Shown here: one piece after another, positions 1-7,919 of the stretch
Layout of the letters: each line of letters starts with the position of its first letter
Position numbering within the stretch: position 1 is the first letter of the stretch
From: an uncultured Cytophagales bacterium
Lineage (GTDB): Bacteria > Bacteroidota > Bacteroidia > Cytophagales > 172606-1
DNA length: 36,804 nt
NCBI GenBank assembly: GCA_902805615.1
Contig: CADCTQ010000311.1
Coordinates: 1 to 36,804, forward strand
Reading direction: 5' to 3'
Made by a program: the position numbers and the translations under genes
Notes under the pieces: model-generated
What the model saw: the letters and a program-made list of their open reading frames with translations, nothing else
Told to the model about the DNA's origin: nothing
Databases searched by the model: none

Positions 1-266
1 AAAAGTACCTGGAGTACCCGCCCGAAACCGTGCAAAAAGCCGCCGCCGCCGTACACGCCCGGTCGGACGCGGAACGGGGGCCGGCGGCGACTGCCGTGCG
101 GTTCGTGCTCCATCACCCGGCCGTGTCGTCGGCCGTGCTGGGCATCCGTACGCCGGCGCAGTTGGAGGAGGCCCTGGCCGCGGGCCGTACGCAGCCGCTC
201 ACCGGCCCGGAGGCCGACGCGCTGCGGAATGCGCTGCCCGCCAACGTCTACGCCGAACACCGGTAG
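1..266 (+). CDS. aldo/keto reductase, C-terminal fragment (5' end outside window)
   Basis: The frame is open from base 3 to the TAG at 264-266, so only the last 87 or so residues are present. The segment reading AAVRFVLHHPAVSSAVLGIR, followed by TPAQLEEAL, is the hallmark C-terminal part of aldo/keto reductases, where the last beta strand and helices of the TIM barrel bind NADPH. The family reduces aldehydes or oxidises sugars such as L-fucose or D-threo-aldoses. The substrate cannot be told from this fragment. A GTG at 30 is an internal codon and not a start, because coding sequence continues upstream without a break. Confidence 0.85.
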   Translation, partial: KYLEYPPETVQKAAAAVHARSDAERGPAATAVRFVLHHPAVSSAVLGIRTPAQLEEALAAGRTQPLTGPEADALRNALPANVYAEHR

Positions 267-298
267 GTCCGTTTGGCCCGGGCGGGCCGGCATTGCCG

Positions 299-1057
299 TT
301 ACGCTTCGGGCTGCACGGGTTCGCTCAGTTGCGCGGCGAAGCTGGGAAACTCGCGGGGCGGCATGAACTGCTCGTCGAGGACGTGCTTTTCGAGCAGGTG
401 CTGCAAGGTTTTGGCCAGGTTGTAGAACCGGTCAATGTACATCTGCACGCGGCCCATGGCGCCGTCCCAGTCCTTGTCGGCCGGTTCGTGCAGCATGCCG
501 AAAAACTGGAACAACTTGTTGAGGTACACGGCGTAGATGCTCACCTCCAGCGGGTAGAAAAAGCCGCGGATGATGATGTAGTCGTCCACCTTCGAGCCGT
601 CAATGCGCGGTTCGTCGCCCAGGTGCAGGCGGAAGGAGTTTTCCTGCACCACCAGGTCGTAGTTGGTCAGTTGGAAAAAGTCGAGTTCGTCGGCGATGCG
701 GGGCAGGATTTCGTGTTCCCAGACCTGCTGGAGCAACCGCGTGCGGCGCTGGCTGTCAATGGTAATGAGTTGGACCCGGTACGCCTCTTCGAGCTTCCGG
801 ATCACCTTCTCGCGGAAGAGCTGGACGGTTTCGGGGTCTTCGGGGTTGTCCTGCGCGGAAAGGAAGTTGACCAGGCCGTAGCTGTCGGTGAAGCCCTGGG
901 CGGTATCCTTCACGCGGAATTCGCAATCACCGACCGAGTAAATGCGTTCGGAAGGGTCGTAGCCGTTCCGGTGGGAAAGTTGGAGGGGAGACCAGTCAAT
1001 TTGGGCGAGGGCCGCATCAAATTTCTGGAAGGCAACCGGGTGCAGAAGGGTGCTCAT
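299..1057 (-). CDS. hypothetical protein, 252 aa
   Basis: This soluble protein begins MSTLLHPVAF. The ATG at 1057 is preferred over an in-frame codon at 1132, because the extra 25 residues are hydrophobic and unlike the rest. There is no signal peptide and no membrane segment. The middle has charged amphipathic helices, for example FREKVIRKLEEAYRVQ at about residues 80-95, and the body is rich in aromatic and acidic residues. I do not recognise the family. It converges on the aldo/keto reductase with a gap of about 30 bases and stands alone on its strand, so the context gives no functional hint. Confidence 0.7.
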   Translation of the reverse strand: MSTLLHPVAFQKFDAALAQIDWSPLQLSHRNGYDPSERIYSVGDCEFRVKDTAQGFTDSYGLVNFLSAQDNPEDPETVQLFREKVIRKLEEAYRVQLITIDSQRRTRLLQQVWEHEILPRIADELDFFQLTNYDLVVQENSFRLHLGDEPRIDGSKVDDYIIIRGFFYPLEVSIYAVYLNKLFQFFGMLHEPADKDWDGAMGRVQMYIDRFYNLAKTLQHLLEKHVLDEQFMPPREFPSFAAQLSEPVQPEA

Positions 1058-1306
1058 GCCGAGTTCAGGAAAAAGTAGGGTGATAGATAACGCATACGCA
1101 AAAAAAGCGTCCGGGTTGGGCAGAAACCGCAAGTTTTAACGGCCCGCATTCAGTAGTAATAACGGCCGGCCGGCGCCTGCGCCTGCCTCATCCAGTCGCG
1201 CATCTTTTCCCATCTCTTTTTGCCAAACGCAGCATGGGTAGGGCTTCTCTCACGCATCCCGCCAAACGATGAATACTGTCATGCTGACGAAGGAAGCATC
1301 CGGCGG

Positions 1307-1347
1307 TCTGAACCATGATTGACGTGATGAAAGGATGACCAGGATTT
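1307..1347. repeat. 41-bp dispersed repeat, copy 1
   Basis: This matches 28913-28953 at 39 of 41 positions, in the same orientation and about 27.6 kb away. Both copies lie in non-coding DNA, and the core reads GATGAAAGGATGACCAGGA. Confidence 0.85.
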
Positions 1348-1485
1348 GAAGGGACGGTTCGACTGATGACCCTCTCTTTTGGCCGGTACGGTCACGCATT
1401 TCCCCGGAGCCGTAGCCACGCGTCTGATGAGTACGGCTTTCGCGTGTTTACCCGGTATCCCCGGCAGGGATGGGTACGGCTGTCG

Positions 1486-1527
1486 CGCGTTTGTAACGCG
1501 TGACGACTCCCGCCGCGTTTGCAACGC
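1486..1527. repeat. two adjacent GCGTTtgnAACGC mini-hairpins
   Basis: CGCGTT-TGT-AACGCG lies at 1486-1500 and GCGTT-TGC-AACGC at 1515-1527, separated by 14 bases. Both have a three-base loop and almost the same stem, which suggests a small dispersed palindromic element and not a terminator, as no T-run follows. Confidence 0.6.
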
Positions 1528-1909
1528 AGCCTGAACCGGCTTGCGTGTATCAATGAGGCACGGGCGGCTGTTCGTGCCGGCCTGCCGTCGTTTTCAGTGA
1601 ACGCTTTTTGCCGATACGCCCCAAAACGAGTTTATACTATTTCAAGAATGTTTTGAAAATTTCTTTCCCCTTCCGCCCGGGTTCCGTCCGGCCGGGATGG
1701 CGGCTTTTTTGCAACCCGGCGCCGGCCGGGCCGCGCCTCGCCGGCTTTCGGCGCCCGGACCCGCTTTTTTGATTTATCCAATAATCCAGATTTTTCTTTC
1801 AAAGTCCGAAATCCGGGTTTCGGGGCATGGGCGTATGTATGCCGTCTGTAACCCGGGAAGCCTTGAAAAAGAAGATAAACTACTTAACCAACCATTAACC
1901 TCTACTACC

Positions 1910-2671
1910 ATGCGCAAATCTCTTCAAGAGAATAAAAGCCAGGATGACGCCGTTCATTCTGAGCTTTTGCACCGCCGTAATTTCCTGCTGAAGGCGGGAC
2001 TGGCCACTGCTTCCGCCGCCGTATTTCTGACCGGCTGTAACCCCGAAGAAATCGAAACGTCTACCAACGTGGCCGACCCCGCCGCCGGCCGTACGGCCGC
2101 CACCAACGTAGACCTGGGCACCGGCGACGTGGCCGTACTCAACTACGCCTACCTGCTGGAACAACTGGAAGCCGCTTTCTACATCAAAGCCGCCAGCAAC
2201 CAGACGTTCCTCAACCGCCTCACCGCCACCGACCGCCGCTTTTTCCTCGACATCCGCAACCACGAGATCATCCACCGGGATTTCTTCAAGGCGGCCCTCG
2301 GCACCGCTGCCATTCCGGAAGTGAGCTTCAACTTCAGCTCCATCAACTTCGTCAACCGCAACCAGGTACTGGCAACGGCCAAGACACTTGAAGACATCGG
2401 CGTAGCTGCCTACAACGGCGCCGGCCGTTTCCTGCAATCGGCCGACTTCCTGACGCTGGCCGGCAAGATCGTATCGGTGGAAGCCCGCCACGCTGCGTAC
2501 TTCCGCGAGATCGTGGGCATGTACGACCGTTCCCTGATGGATGCCACCGCCTTTGCCGGCGACGACATCATTGACGAAAACGGGCTGGACCTGGCCTACG
2601 CGCCGTCCAAGGTAATATCTCTCGCGGCGCCCTTCATCAACGGGGAAGTGAAATTTGACGCCCTCGCCTAA
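1910..2671 (+). CDS. ferritin-like domain protein, exported (lipoprotein-like), 253 aa
   Basis: The start MRKSLQENK was chosen at 1910 because the signal region follows directly: a twin-arginine-like HRRNFLLKAGLA (residues 21-32), a hydrophobic run, and a lipobox LTGC with Cys43. The mature part has the four-helix pattern of the Ferritin_2 type: LLEQLEAAFYIKA, IRNHEIIHRDFF, LEDIGVAAYNGA and VEARHAAYFREIVG. These supply the Glu and His residues expected at a di-iron or related metal site. The family is common in Bacteroidota, often as a pair, and its physiological role is poorly defined. The next gene, 26 bases downstream, is a second member, so the two are probably co-transcribed. An in-frame extension to 1697 was rejected as it has no coding character. 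Confidence 0.85.
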   Translation: MRKSLQENKSQDDAVHSELLHRRNFLLKAGLATASAAVFLTGCNPEEIETSTNVADPAAGRTAATNVDLGTGDVAVLNYAYLLEQLEAAFYIKAASNQTFLNRLTATDRRFFLDIRNHEIIHRDFFKAALGTAAIPEVSFNFSSINFVNRNQVLATAKTLEDIGVAAYNGAGRFLQSADFLTLAGKIVSVEARHAAYFREIVGMYDRSLMDATAFAGDDIIDENGLDLAYAPSKVISLAAPFINGEVKFDALA

Positions 2672-2697
2672 ACCACTCCTTAAAACGACCTCTTACC

Positions 2698-3477
2698 ATG
2701 AACATATTCAACCTGATCGAATCTTTTGATTCGAAACAAACTACCCAGGAAAGCCTGGCCGGCCTGGCCAACCGCCGCGACATATTCCGGAAATTGGGCG
2801 ACTTCGGCAAAAGATTAGCCCTGGGCACGGTTTCCGTGGGCGCCGTAGCCGCGGCCTCCACGCAGAAGGCCATGGCTGCCGGCAGTGCCAACGACATCCT
2901 CAACTTCGCCCTGCTGCTGGAAGAACTGGAAGCTGAATTCTACGTCAAGGGCCTCGACGCCGGCATCATCCCGGAGCGCGCCGAACCGATAATCATGCAG
3001 ATCAGCAAGCACGAAACCCAGCACGTGGCATTCCTGCGGAAGGCCCTCGGCAGCAATGCCATCGAAAAGCCCGAGTTTGACTTTACGGCGAAGGGAATGT
3101 TCAAGCCCTTTTCGAGCTACGGCCAGTTCCTGGTCCTGGCGCAGGCATTCGAAGACACCGGCGTGCGGGCCTACAAAGGCCAGGCCGGCAACCTGGTAGG
3201 CGGCGGCGACCTGCTGACCGCTGCCCTGCAGATCCACTCGGTGGAGGCGCGCCACGCCGCCCGCGTACGCCGCCTCCGCGGCGTGCAGAGCTGGTACCTG
3301 CGCACGGACCGCGACCGCAACGTGGCCGCCGTGTACGCCGGCGAGGACAACGTGACCCAGGGTGGCGTGAACCTCACCACCATCACCGACATTGACGTGG
3401 TGGACATCCAGGAGTCATTCGACGAACCATTGACGAAAGAGGAAGTAACGGCCATTGCCGCCCTGTTCCTGGCCTAG
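2698..3477 (+). CDS. ferritin-like domain protein with Tat-like signal, 259 aa
   Basis: This is a paralogue of the preceding gene. An N-terminal stretch of about 27 residues is followed by NRRDIFRKLGDFGKRLALG and a hydrophobic segment ending AQ/AMAAGS-like at about residue 62, consistent with twin-arginine export and cleavage. It has no lipobox, unlike its neighbour. The four-helix ferritin-like core shows LLEELEAEFYVKG, ISKHETQHVAFLRKALG, FEDTGVRAYKGQ and VEARHAARVRRLRG, with conserved metal-ligand Glu and His positions. A strong hairpin terminator follows 39 bases after the stop, so the pair forms a two-gene unit. Assignment to the family is secure; the substrate and partner are unknown. 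Confidence 0.85.
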   Translation: MNIFNLIESFDSKQTTQESLAGLANRRDIFRKLGDFGKRLALGTVSVGAVAAASTQKAMAAGSANDILNFALLLEELEAEFYVKGLDAGIIPERAEPIIMQISKHETQHVAFLRKALGSNAIEKPEFDFTAKGMFKPFSSYGQFLVLAQAFEDTGVRAYKGQAGNLVGGGDLLTAALQIHSVEARHAARVRRLRGVQSWYLRTDRDRNVAAVYAGEDNVTQGGVNLTTITDIDVVDIQESFDEPLTKEEVTAIAALFLA

Positions 3478-3516
3478 CCGGGACCGGACATCCGTTGCTT
3501 GGTTATACAATGCACA

Positions 3517-3550
3517 AAAAAACCCTTGCCTAGAAAGGCAAGGGTTTTTT
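3517..3550. terminator. bidirectional rho-independent terminator
   Basis: A 14-bp perfect stem is made by 3517-3530 (AAAAAACCCTTGCC) and 3537-3550 (GGCAAGGGTTTTTT), with a loop of six bases. The arms begin and end in A and T runs, so it can end transcription of the ferritin-like pair on the plus strand and of the minus-strand gene at 3607-3792. Confidence 0.92.
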
Positions 3551-3606
3551 GATGGCAATTCAGATGAAAGGTGCTATGAACGGAAGCTGCGAGAGGCAGC
3601 CGGGTA

Positions 3607-3792
3607 TTACTGGGCCTGGCCGGGGTTGTAGTCCGGTTGGTTCGATTCCACCAGTGCTTCTTTGAGAGACACTGCTTCCCGGAGGAGGGAGATGTGCAGT
3701 TCGTACAGGGAGCGGAGTTCCCGCAGCATTTCGAGGTTTTCTTCCTGGAGAACAGCCGTGTTTGCTTCGAAGTTTTGGTATTGGTTGCTCAT
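3607..3792 (-). CDS. small coiled-coil protein, 61 aa
   Basis: Starting at MSNQYQNF (ATG at 3792), the protein is almost wholly helical. Regularly spaced Leu and Glu residues (EENLEMLRELRSLYELH, then LLREAVSLKEALVE) suggest a coiled coil. There is no signal peptide. A start at 3834 is possible but would add a non-helical stretch. It lies downstream of the ECF sigma gene on the same strand, where an anti-sigma factor often sits, but it has no zinc-binding HxxxCxxC motif and no membrane segment, so that role is not supported. The family is not recognised. Confidence 0.55.
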   Translation of the reverse strand: MSNQYQNFEANTAVLQEENLEMLRELRSLYELHISLLREAVSLKEALVESNQPDYNPGQAQ

Positions 3793-3979
3793 ATCGTAGG
3801 GGATTATGGAAGTGAAGGTATGCAATTGACGCATACGCCCACGCCAGATTTAGACGTAAGGGCCTTTTTGGCGGTCCAACCGCCCCTTTTCGTCGTTTTT
3901 TCCGGAAAGTGCCCCTGTTTGTGCAATACCCGCCCCGCCCGGAAACCCGTTTCCCGGCCGGTTCGTCCGCCGCGTGGGG

Positions 3980-4534
3980 TCACCTGGCGGGTTCGGCCAC
4001 GGCCGTGCGCAGGTGCCGGATGGCCGCCCGCAGCCGCGTTTTCACGGTGCCCAGGGGCATTCCGAAGGTTTGGGCCACCTGTTCCTGCGTGCAGCCCATG
4101 AAGTAGAAGTGGTCAATGAGCAGTTGCGACTGGAAAGGCAGCGAGGCCAGGAGCGGCTCCAGGCCAATGGTGTCGGTGGCGGGTTCGTAGTACACGTACC
4201 GGTCCACCGTGCTCAGGTCGTGGTCGGGGTGCCGGCGGGCCAGTTCGCGTTTGCGGGTCCGCAGGTAATCAATGGCCGTATGGCGGGCCACGTTGAGCAT
4301 CCACGTGAAGAGGGAGCCCTTGGCGGGGTCGTAGCCGTCAATGTTCGCCCAGATTTTTACGAAGGCGTCCTGCAGCACGTCCTGCGCCGCCTCGGGTGAC
4401 TGCACCACGCGGCAGACGACGCCGTACAGGTTGGCGGCGTAGCGTTTGTACAGCAGCGCAAAGCCGCTTTTGTCCCGGCGCTTGAGCAGCGCGACGAGTT
4501 CGGGTTCGGGGATGGAGGTTGCCAGGGACCGCAA
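3980..4534 (-). CDS. ECF RNA polymerase sigma factor, 184 aa (SigK-like)
   Basis: Region 2 is seen in ALLYKRYAANLYGVVCRVV, then AQDVLQDAFVKIWANIDGYDP and FTWMLNVARHTAIDYLRTRK (about residues 25-100). Region 4 is QEQVAQTFGMPLGTVKTRLRAAI (about 150-172), which forms the helix-turn-helix contacting the -35 element. Such factors direct RNA polymerase to small stress or envelope regulons. The only usable start is a TTG at 4534, since an in-frame stop lies at 4550-4552. No anti-sigma gene is next to it, which is unusual for this class. The neighbour at 4838-5218 belongs to the other sigma gene. Confidence 0.88.
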   Translation of the reverse strand: MRSLATSIPEPELVALLKRRDKSGFALLYKRYAANLYGVVCRVVQSPEAAQDVLQDAFVKIWANIDGYDPAKGSLFTWMLNVARHTAIDYLRTRKRELARRHPDHDLSTVDRYVYYEPATDTIGLEPLLASLPFQSQLLIDHFYFMGCTQEQVAQTFGMPLGTVKTRLRAAIRHLRTAVAEPAR

Positions 4535-4837
4535 GAGAGTCGCAGTAGTTTAGTGGGTGTGAAGTACTTAGCTTCGTGTATTGCCGTTATACGCCCCCCC
4601 GGCCTTTAAGATGTGCGGCGATCCGCTTTATGAACTCTTTTTGCCCGCAAATGTTACCGCCTCCACAAATCTTCTACCGGGCAAACGGCCGGGCCGTATA
4701 AAACGCCCTTGTGGACCTTTCATAAAAAAATGTTTTGGTTTTTTAATGTGCAACCTCTTTTGCCCGGTCCGCCGTCGTCCCGCCGGGGCTTTCCCCGGCC
4801 ACGGGAGCGGTCCTGGGTACCCTGCGCCGGCCCCGGG
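4535..4837. other. gap between sigma factor and FecR-like remnant, nothing recognised
   Basis: The stretch is moderately AT-rich in its centre. I found no coding frame with recognisable features, no exact TAnnTTTG promoter on the minus strand, and no sign of the missing FecR periplasmic domain when the minus-strand frame beyond 4838 is read. Confidence 0.4.
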
Positions 4838-5218
4838 CTATTTCCGCAACACGGCAAACCAGTACCCGGCCAGCCCCGCCAGGAGCAGCACGATGGACCA
4901 CTGCCACGCCGTGAGCCTTTTTTTCGGGCCGGGCGCCGGGGTGAAAGATGCGGAAGGTTCGGGCAGGCCCGCCCGTTCGCTGATGCGGGCGAAGAGCCGG
5001 TCGGCTTGGGGGGACGGCGGGAAGGCCGATGCAGGCAGTTTGGCCCACAACCGGTCCATCAGGTCGGTAAAAGCCGGGTCAATGCCGTGCGCCTGCACGT
5101 GCGCCAGCAGCCGGTCGGCTTCTTCCGGGCCGCACTGGTCCTGCAAATACCGTTCGTACAGCGCACGGTCGGGGGGAATGCTGTTCAAGGTGTCTTTTTT
5201 ATTCCTCAAACACGCCAA
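4838..5218 (-). pseudogene. truncated FecR-like anti-sigma factor remnant
   Basis: The N-terminal part reads DRALYERYLQDQCGPEEADR, typical of the cytoplasmic sigma-binding region of Bacteroidota FecR proteins. It is followed by a Pro-rich stretch and one membrane segment near the C-terminus (SIVLLLAGLAGYWFAVL), where the frame stops. Complete FecR proteins run to 300-400 residues and carry a periplasmic FecR domain that senses the TonB receptor; it is absent, and the bases after the stop do not encode it in any frame I could read. No ATG is available, only TTG at 5218 or 5188. It follows its sigma gene by 43 bases. It could be a decayed gene or a minimal anti-sigma factor that keeps only the sigma-binding and anchoring parts. 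Confidence 0.55.
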
Positions 5219-5261
5219 CCGCCGGGCAGGGTTACGGGAAGGATGCGTTTTCGTAAAATTT

Positions 5262-5843
5262 TTAGGAAGGCGTCCCCAGCGGTATGCCGGTGCGCACCTG
5301 CACGTACCGGCGCACGAAGTCCAGGGCTTGCACCATCTGCGCCTTTACCGTGTGACGCGACAAGCCGAGGCTGCCGGCAATTTCTTCGTAAGTCAGTTCT
5401 TCTTCCCGGCTCATCCGGTAAATGCGCTGGCGCTGCGGCGGCAACTGCGCAATGGCGCGGCGCAACAGTTGTTCGTAGTCGGCTTCCACCAACTGGTTTT
5501 CGTTGCAGTTGCGCTGGCTGAGGGCCAGGTGCGGCCAGTCCTTTTTCAGGGTCCGCTCGCAGGCTTGCCGGCGCAGGTGGTTGAGCAGCCGGTTCTTGGC
5601 GATCCGGTAAATGTACGCCTGGAATGACAGGTCGGGATCGAGGGCGTGCCGGCCCTCCCACACTTTCACGAACACGTCCTGCACGATCTCTTCGGCCGTG
5701 GCCTCCGACCGTACGATCCGGGTACTGAACGACAACAATTTGGCGTGATAGCGGTCAAACAGCAGGCGGAACGCCGTGGCGTCGCCCGCCCGCAGACGCA
5801 GAACGAGGGTACTATCCGCAACGAGTAGCTGACAAGGCATCAT
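5262..5843 (-). CDS. ECF sigma factor, Bacteroides-expansion type, 193 aa
   Basis: Region 2 is seen in FRLLFDRYHAKLLSFSTRIV, AEEIVQDVFVKVWEGR and FQAYIYRIAKNRLLNHLRRQ. Region 4 reads QRIYRMSREEELTYEEIAGS and LGLSRHTVKAQMVQAL. The wording QRQRIYRMSREE before the helix-turn-helix is characteristic of the Bacteroidota sigma family that normally pairs with FecR and a TonB-dependent SusC-like receptor. Here the FecR partner is truncated and no receptor or SusD gene follows, so the usual surface-signalling unit is broken. ATG codons at 5843 and 5840 are both possible. It is divergent from the lanthipeptide locus across a 660-bp gap, so a role in its control is conceivable but unproven. Confidence 0.87.
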   Translation of the reverse strand: MMPCQLLVADSTLVLRLRAGDATAFRLLFDRYHAKLLSFSTRIVRSEATAEEIVQDVFVKVWEGRHALDPDLSFQAYIYRIAKNRLLNHLRRQACERTLKKDWPHLALSQRNCNENQLVEADYEQLLRRAIAQLPPQRQRIYRMSREEELTYEEIAGSLGLSRHTVKAQMVQALDFVRRYVQVRTGIPLGTPS

Positions 5844-6502
5844 AATGAGGAAAGTAGGGGTTGAACTGCGGGAGCTGGCTGGTGAACTGCCGCTTCGGGT
5901 TAAACTTGGGCGAAAAGTCGTATCAAAAATACAACAACAAGGATGAAGTAAGATTGTTTTGCGTAAAGCAAAATTTTTGTTCTTGCATCAGGGGTACGCA
6001 ATGATACAAGTAAATCCGGATATCGCAATATACTTAACTGAACGTTAACAATAACAACAAAAACGTATATTATGTATAATGCTACATTGTCTATGAACCT
6101 TCTATAGATTCTCCAGGGCGTTTTGAGCGATGTTCGCTTTCAACTTGCGCCGGCAACCATGAAGTAAGTTTTATAAATTTTTTTTACCTCCGGATAGCCC
6201 GCCCTGGTTTTTCAAGTGTAATAGCAATACAATCACGAGTTAAAGAAATGCTATTGACACAGATTGAAATGCTATTGACGCAGATTGGAATACTATTTAA
6301 AAAAGTCTTCTTTTCACCGCGGCTGACGCGATACCAAACGGGTTGCGCAAAGCCCATCGCACTGCAAGCACTTGTCCACTAGCTAATTACGGTTAATGCT
6401 TCCGCAGGAGCCGGCCCCGGACGCACGGGAAAGGCAATATCAAAAGTAAACCATCAGTACCCGGCCGGACCAACCCTCCGCGGGGTGCTGGGCAAGCAAA
6501 GG
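5844..6502. promoter_or_regulatory. AT-rich intergenic control region upstream of the lanthipeptide locus
   Basis: This 659-base gap is far richer in A and T than its flanks and holds no gene I can support. It contains a 21-bp tandem repeat (6245-6297), an inverted AATAGCA half-copy at 6220-6226, and a short inverted repeat TTTTGC-gtaaa-GCAAAA at 5957-5973. On the minus strand, TATTTTTG at 5924-5931 matches the TAnnTTTG box of Bacteroidota promoters and could serve the sigma gene at 5843, but no matching -33 element is present. The promoter of the glycosyltransferase gene should lie here. Confidence 0.5.
6245..6297 (+). repeat. 21-bp tandem repeat, 2.5 copies, operator-like
   Basis: The first unit spans 6245-6265 and the second 6266-6286, differing at one base in 21. 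A third, partial and more diverged unit begins at 6287. Each holds AATGCTATT or AATACTATT. The 21-bp period equals two helical turns, so the sites fall on the same DNA face, as expected for a cooperative regulator. Confidence 0.75.
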
Positions 6503-7846
6503 ATGTTTATGACGCACCCTGCCGACCAGGCCCAAGTAGTGGTTGCCTACCCGACCCGGGACGGCAACGCCTCGCCGTACGTGAGCCGGGCGGCGATAGA
6601 AAAAATGTTTTTCGGCAACCTGGCGCAGTACGTCCGGGTGGTAGCACTGCCCGCGGAGTACCTGTCCGGGGAGTACGAATACGAGCCCCGGCCCGACTAC
6701 CTGTTCGTGGACCTTTCGCACTGGAACCTGTCGTTCTTCGCGGCCCGCGAACGGGGGACGATCCGGCTGCCTTTCATCCTCTTTTTTCACGTGGTGTACG
6801 GGTACGAGGAAATGATCACCTACCTGGTGCCCCTGCTGAAGAAAGAAGACGTGCTGCTGGTCAGTTCGCAGTACGCCCGCAACTGCCTGTTGCGCATCTC
6901 GCCCGGGCTGCGGGTCCTGGTGGTTCCTTTCGCCCTCGACGTGGCCGCCATCCAGCGTCAGGTGGGCCGGGAACCCGCCCGCAACGGGGCGACCATCAGT
7001 TTCATGGGCCGGCTGAAGCGGGAAAAAGGAATCGAACCGTTGCTCGACAGCCTGGCCGGGCTGCGGCGCCGCAACCCGGCGGCGGCCCTGTCGGTGATTG
7101 CCCCCCTGAGCGGGGAATACCTGACGGATGCGCCTTCGCCCTACTTCCGGGATTTGGAAAAGAAGGTAAACGAGTTGGCGTTGGGTCCCTGCGTGACGTG
7201 GCACGGGGGCGTCACCTCGGATGAAAAATACAACCTGCTGGCCGGTACGCGGGTATTCGCCAACCCGAGCACGTACCTGTTCGAAACTTTCGGCGTAGTC
7301 AACATCGAAGCGCTGGCCTGCGGGGTGCCGGTGGTGTGTTCGCGGTGGAGCGCCTTCGAAGAAATCGTGGAGGACGGCAAAAACGGCTTTGTGGTGGACG
7401 TGAAAAAGACCGGCCCCTTTCAATACGAGGTAGACGCCGACATGCTGGCCGACCGGGTGCAAAGGTTGCTCGACGACCCGGCGCTGCACGCCCGGATGCG
7501 CGGCGAGGCCGTCCGCTCCGCCTACGCCCGGTACGACGCCCCGGTGGTAACCCCGGTGCTGGTGAGCCACCTGCAAAAAGAGCCCGGCGAGGTGGCGGGC
7601 GACTGGGAAGCGGTGCGCAACCAAAGCCCGTTGCAGTGGGGGCACCTGTACTGCCCCGAGTGGCTGCGCCTGTTTACCACCGGCGGCTATTTCACCGGCA
7701 CCTACGGCGAATTGCCCGTTGCGCCCATCGGATCCCCGGCCGCCCCGCCCGCGGGCCGCTTCGGAATCCGGGCGCCGGGGGGCGGCGGGCCGGGAAGTAC
7801 CGACCACGAAAACGCCGTTTTCCAGTACCTGACGGGCATGCCGTAA
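6503..7846 (+). CDS. glycosyltransferase, GT-B fold, GT4-like, 447 aa
   Basis: The C-terminal half carries the GT4 signature: FMGRLKREKGIEPLLDSL, then CVTWHGGV, and LFETFGVVNIEALACGVPVV with the E-x7-E pair at residues 261 and 269, which bind the nucleotide-sugar donor. The N-terminal half is the acceptor Rossmann domain, with LFVDLSHWNLSFF and ILFFHVVYGYEEM. About 60 C-terminal residues form a Gly/Pro-rich tail of unknown use. The start at ATG 6503 is preferred; ATG 6509 and GTG 6485 are alternatives. It is the first gene of the lanthipeptide locus, 73 bases before the first LanC-like gene. Glycosylation of the peptide is the natural inference, but neither sugar nor acceptor can be told from sequence. 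Confidence 0.82.
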   Translation: MFMTHPADQAQVVVAYPTRDGNASPYVSRAAIEKMFFGNLAQYVRVVALPAEYLSGEYEYEPRPDYLFVDLSHWNLSFFAARERGTIRLPFILFFHVVYGYEEMITYLVPLLKKEDVLLVSSQYARNCLLRISPGLRVLVVPFALDVAAIQRQVGREPARNGATISFMGRLKREKGIEPLLDSLAGLRRRNPAAALSVIAPLSGEYLTDAPSPYFRDLEKKVNELALGPCVTWHGGVTSDEKYNLLAGTRVFANPSTYLFETFGVVNIEALACGVPVVCSRWSAFEEIVEDGKNGFVVDVKKTGPFQYEVDADMLADRVQRLLDDPALHARMRGEAVRSAYARYDAPVVTPVLVSHLQKEPGEVAGDWEAVRNQSPLQWGHLYCPEWLRLFTTGGYFTGTYGELPVAPIGSPAAPPAGRFGIRAPGGGGPGSTDHENAVFQYLTGMP

Positions 7847-7919
7847 GCCCGCCATCATCCAATTGTCTATTCACCGTACCCCGGACCGGCTTCGGGCGGG
7901 TACGCAAGCACAATACACC

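Larger units (their letters stand above)
1058..1909. other. non-coding gap with small hairpins and one dispersed repeat
   Basis: I see no convincing gene here. An open frame at 1279-1524 on the minus strand has no recognisable features and runs through repeat sequence. The gap holds a 41-bp dispersed repeat copy (1307-1347) and two mini-hairpins (1486-1500 and 1515-1527). An AT-rich patch at about 1620-1670 is the likeliest place for a promoter of the downstream ferritin-like genes, but no exact TAnnTTTG box was found. Confidence 0.6.

Noticed and set aside
1279-1524. Possible 81-aa minus-strand gene
   Set aside because: It crosses the 41-bp dispersed repeat and a mini-hairpin, and has no recognisable pattern.
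5957-5978. TTTTGC-gtaaa-GCAAAA followed by T's as a terminator
   Set aside because: The stem is only six pairs and weak, and no gene ends nearby on that strand.
6440-7858. Open minus-strand frame opposite the glycosyltransferase
   Set aside because: The plus-strand product has the full GT4 signature; the mirror translation has none.
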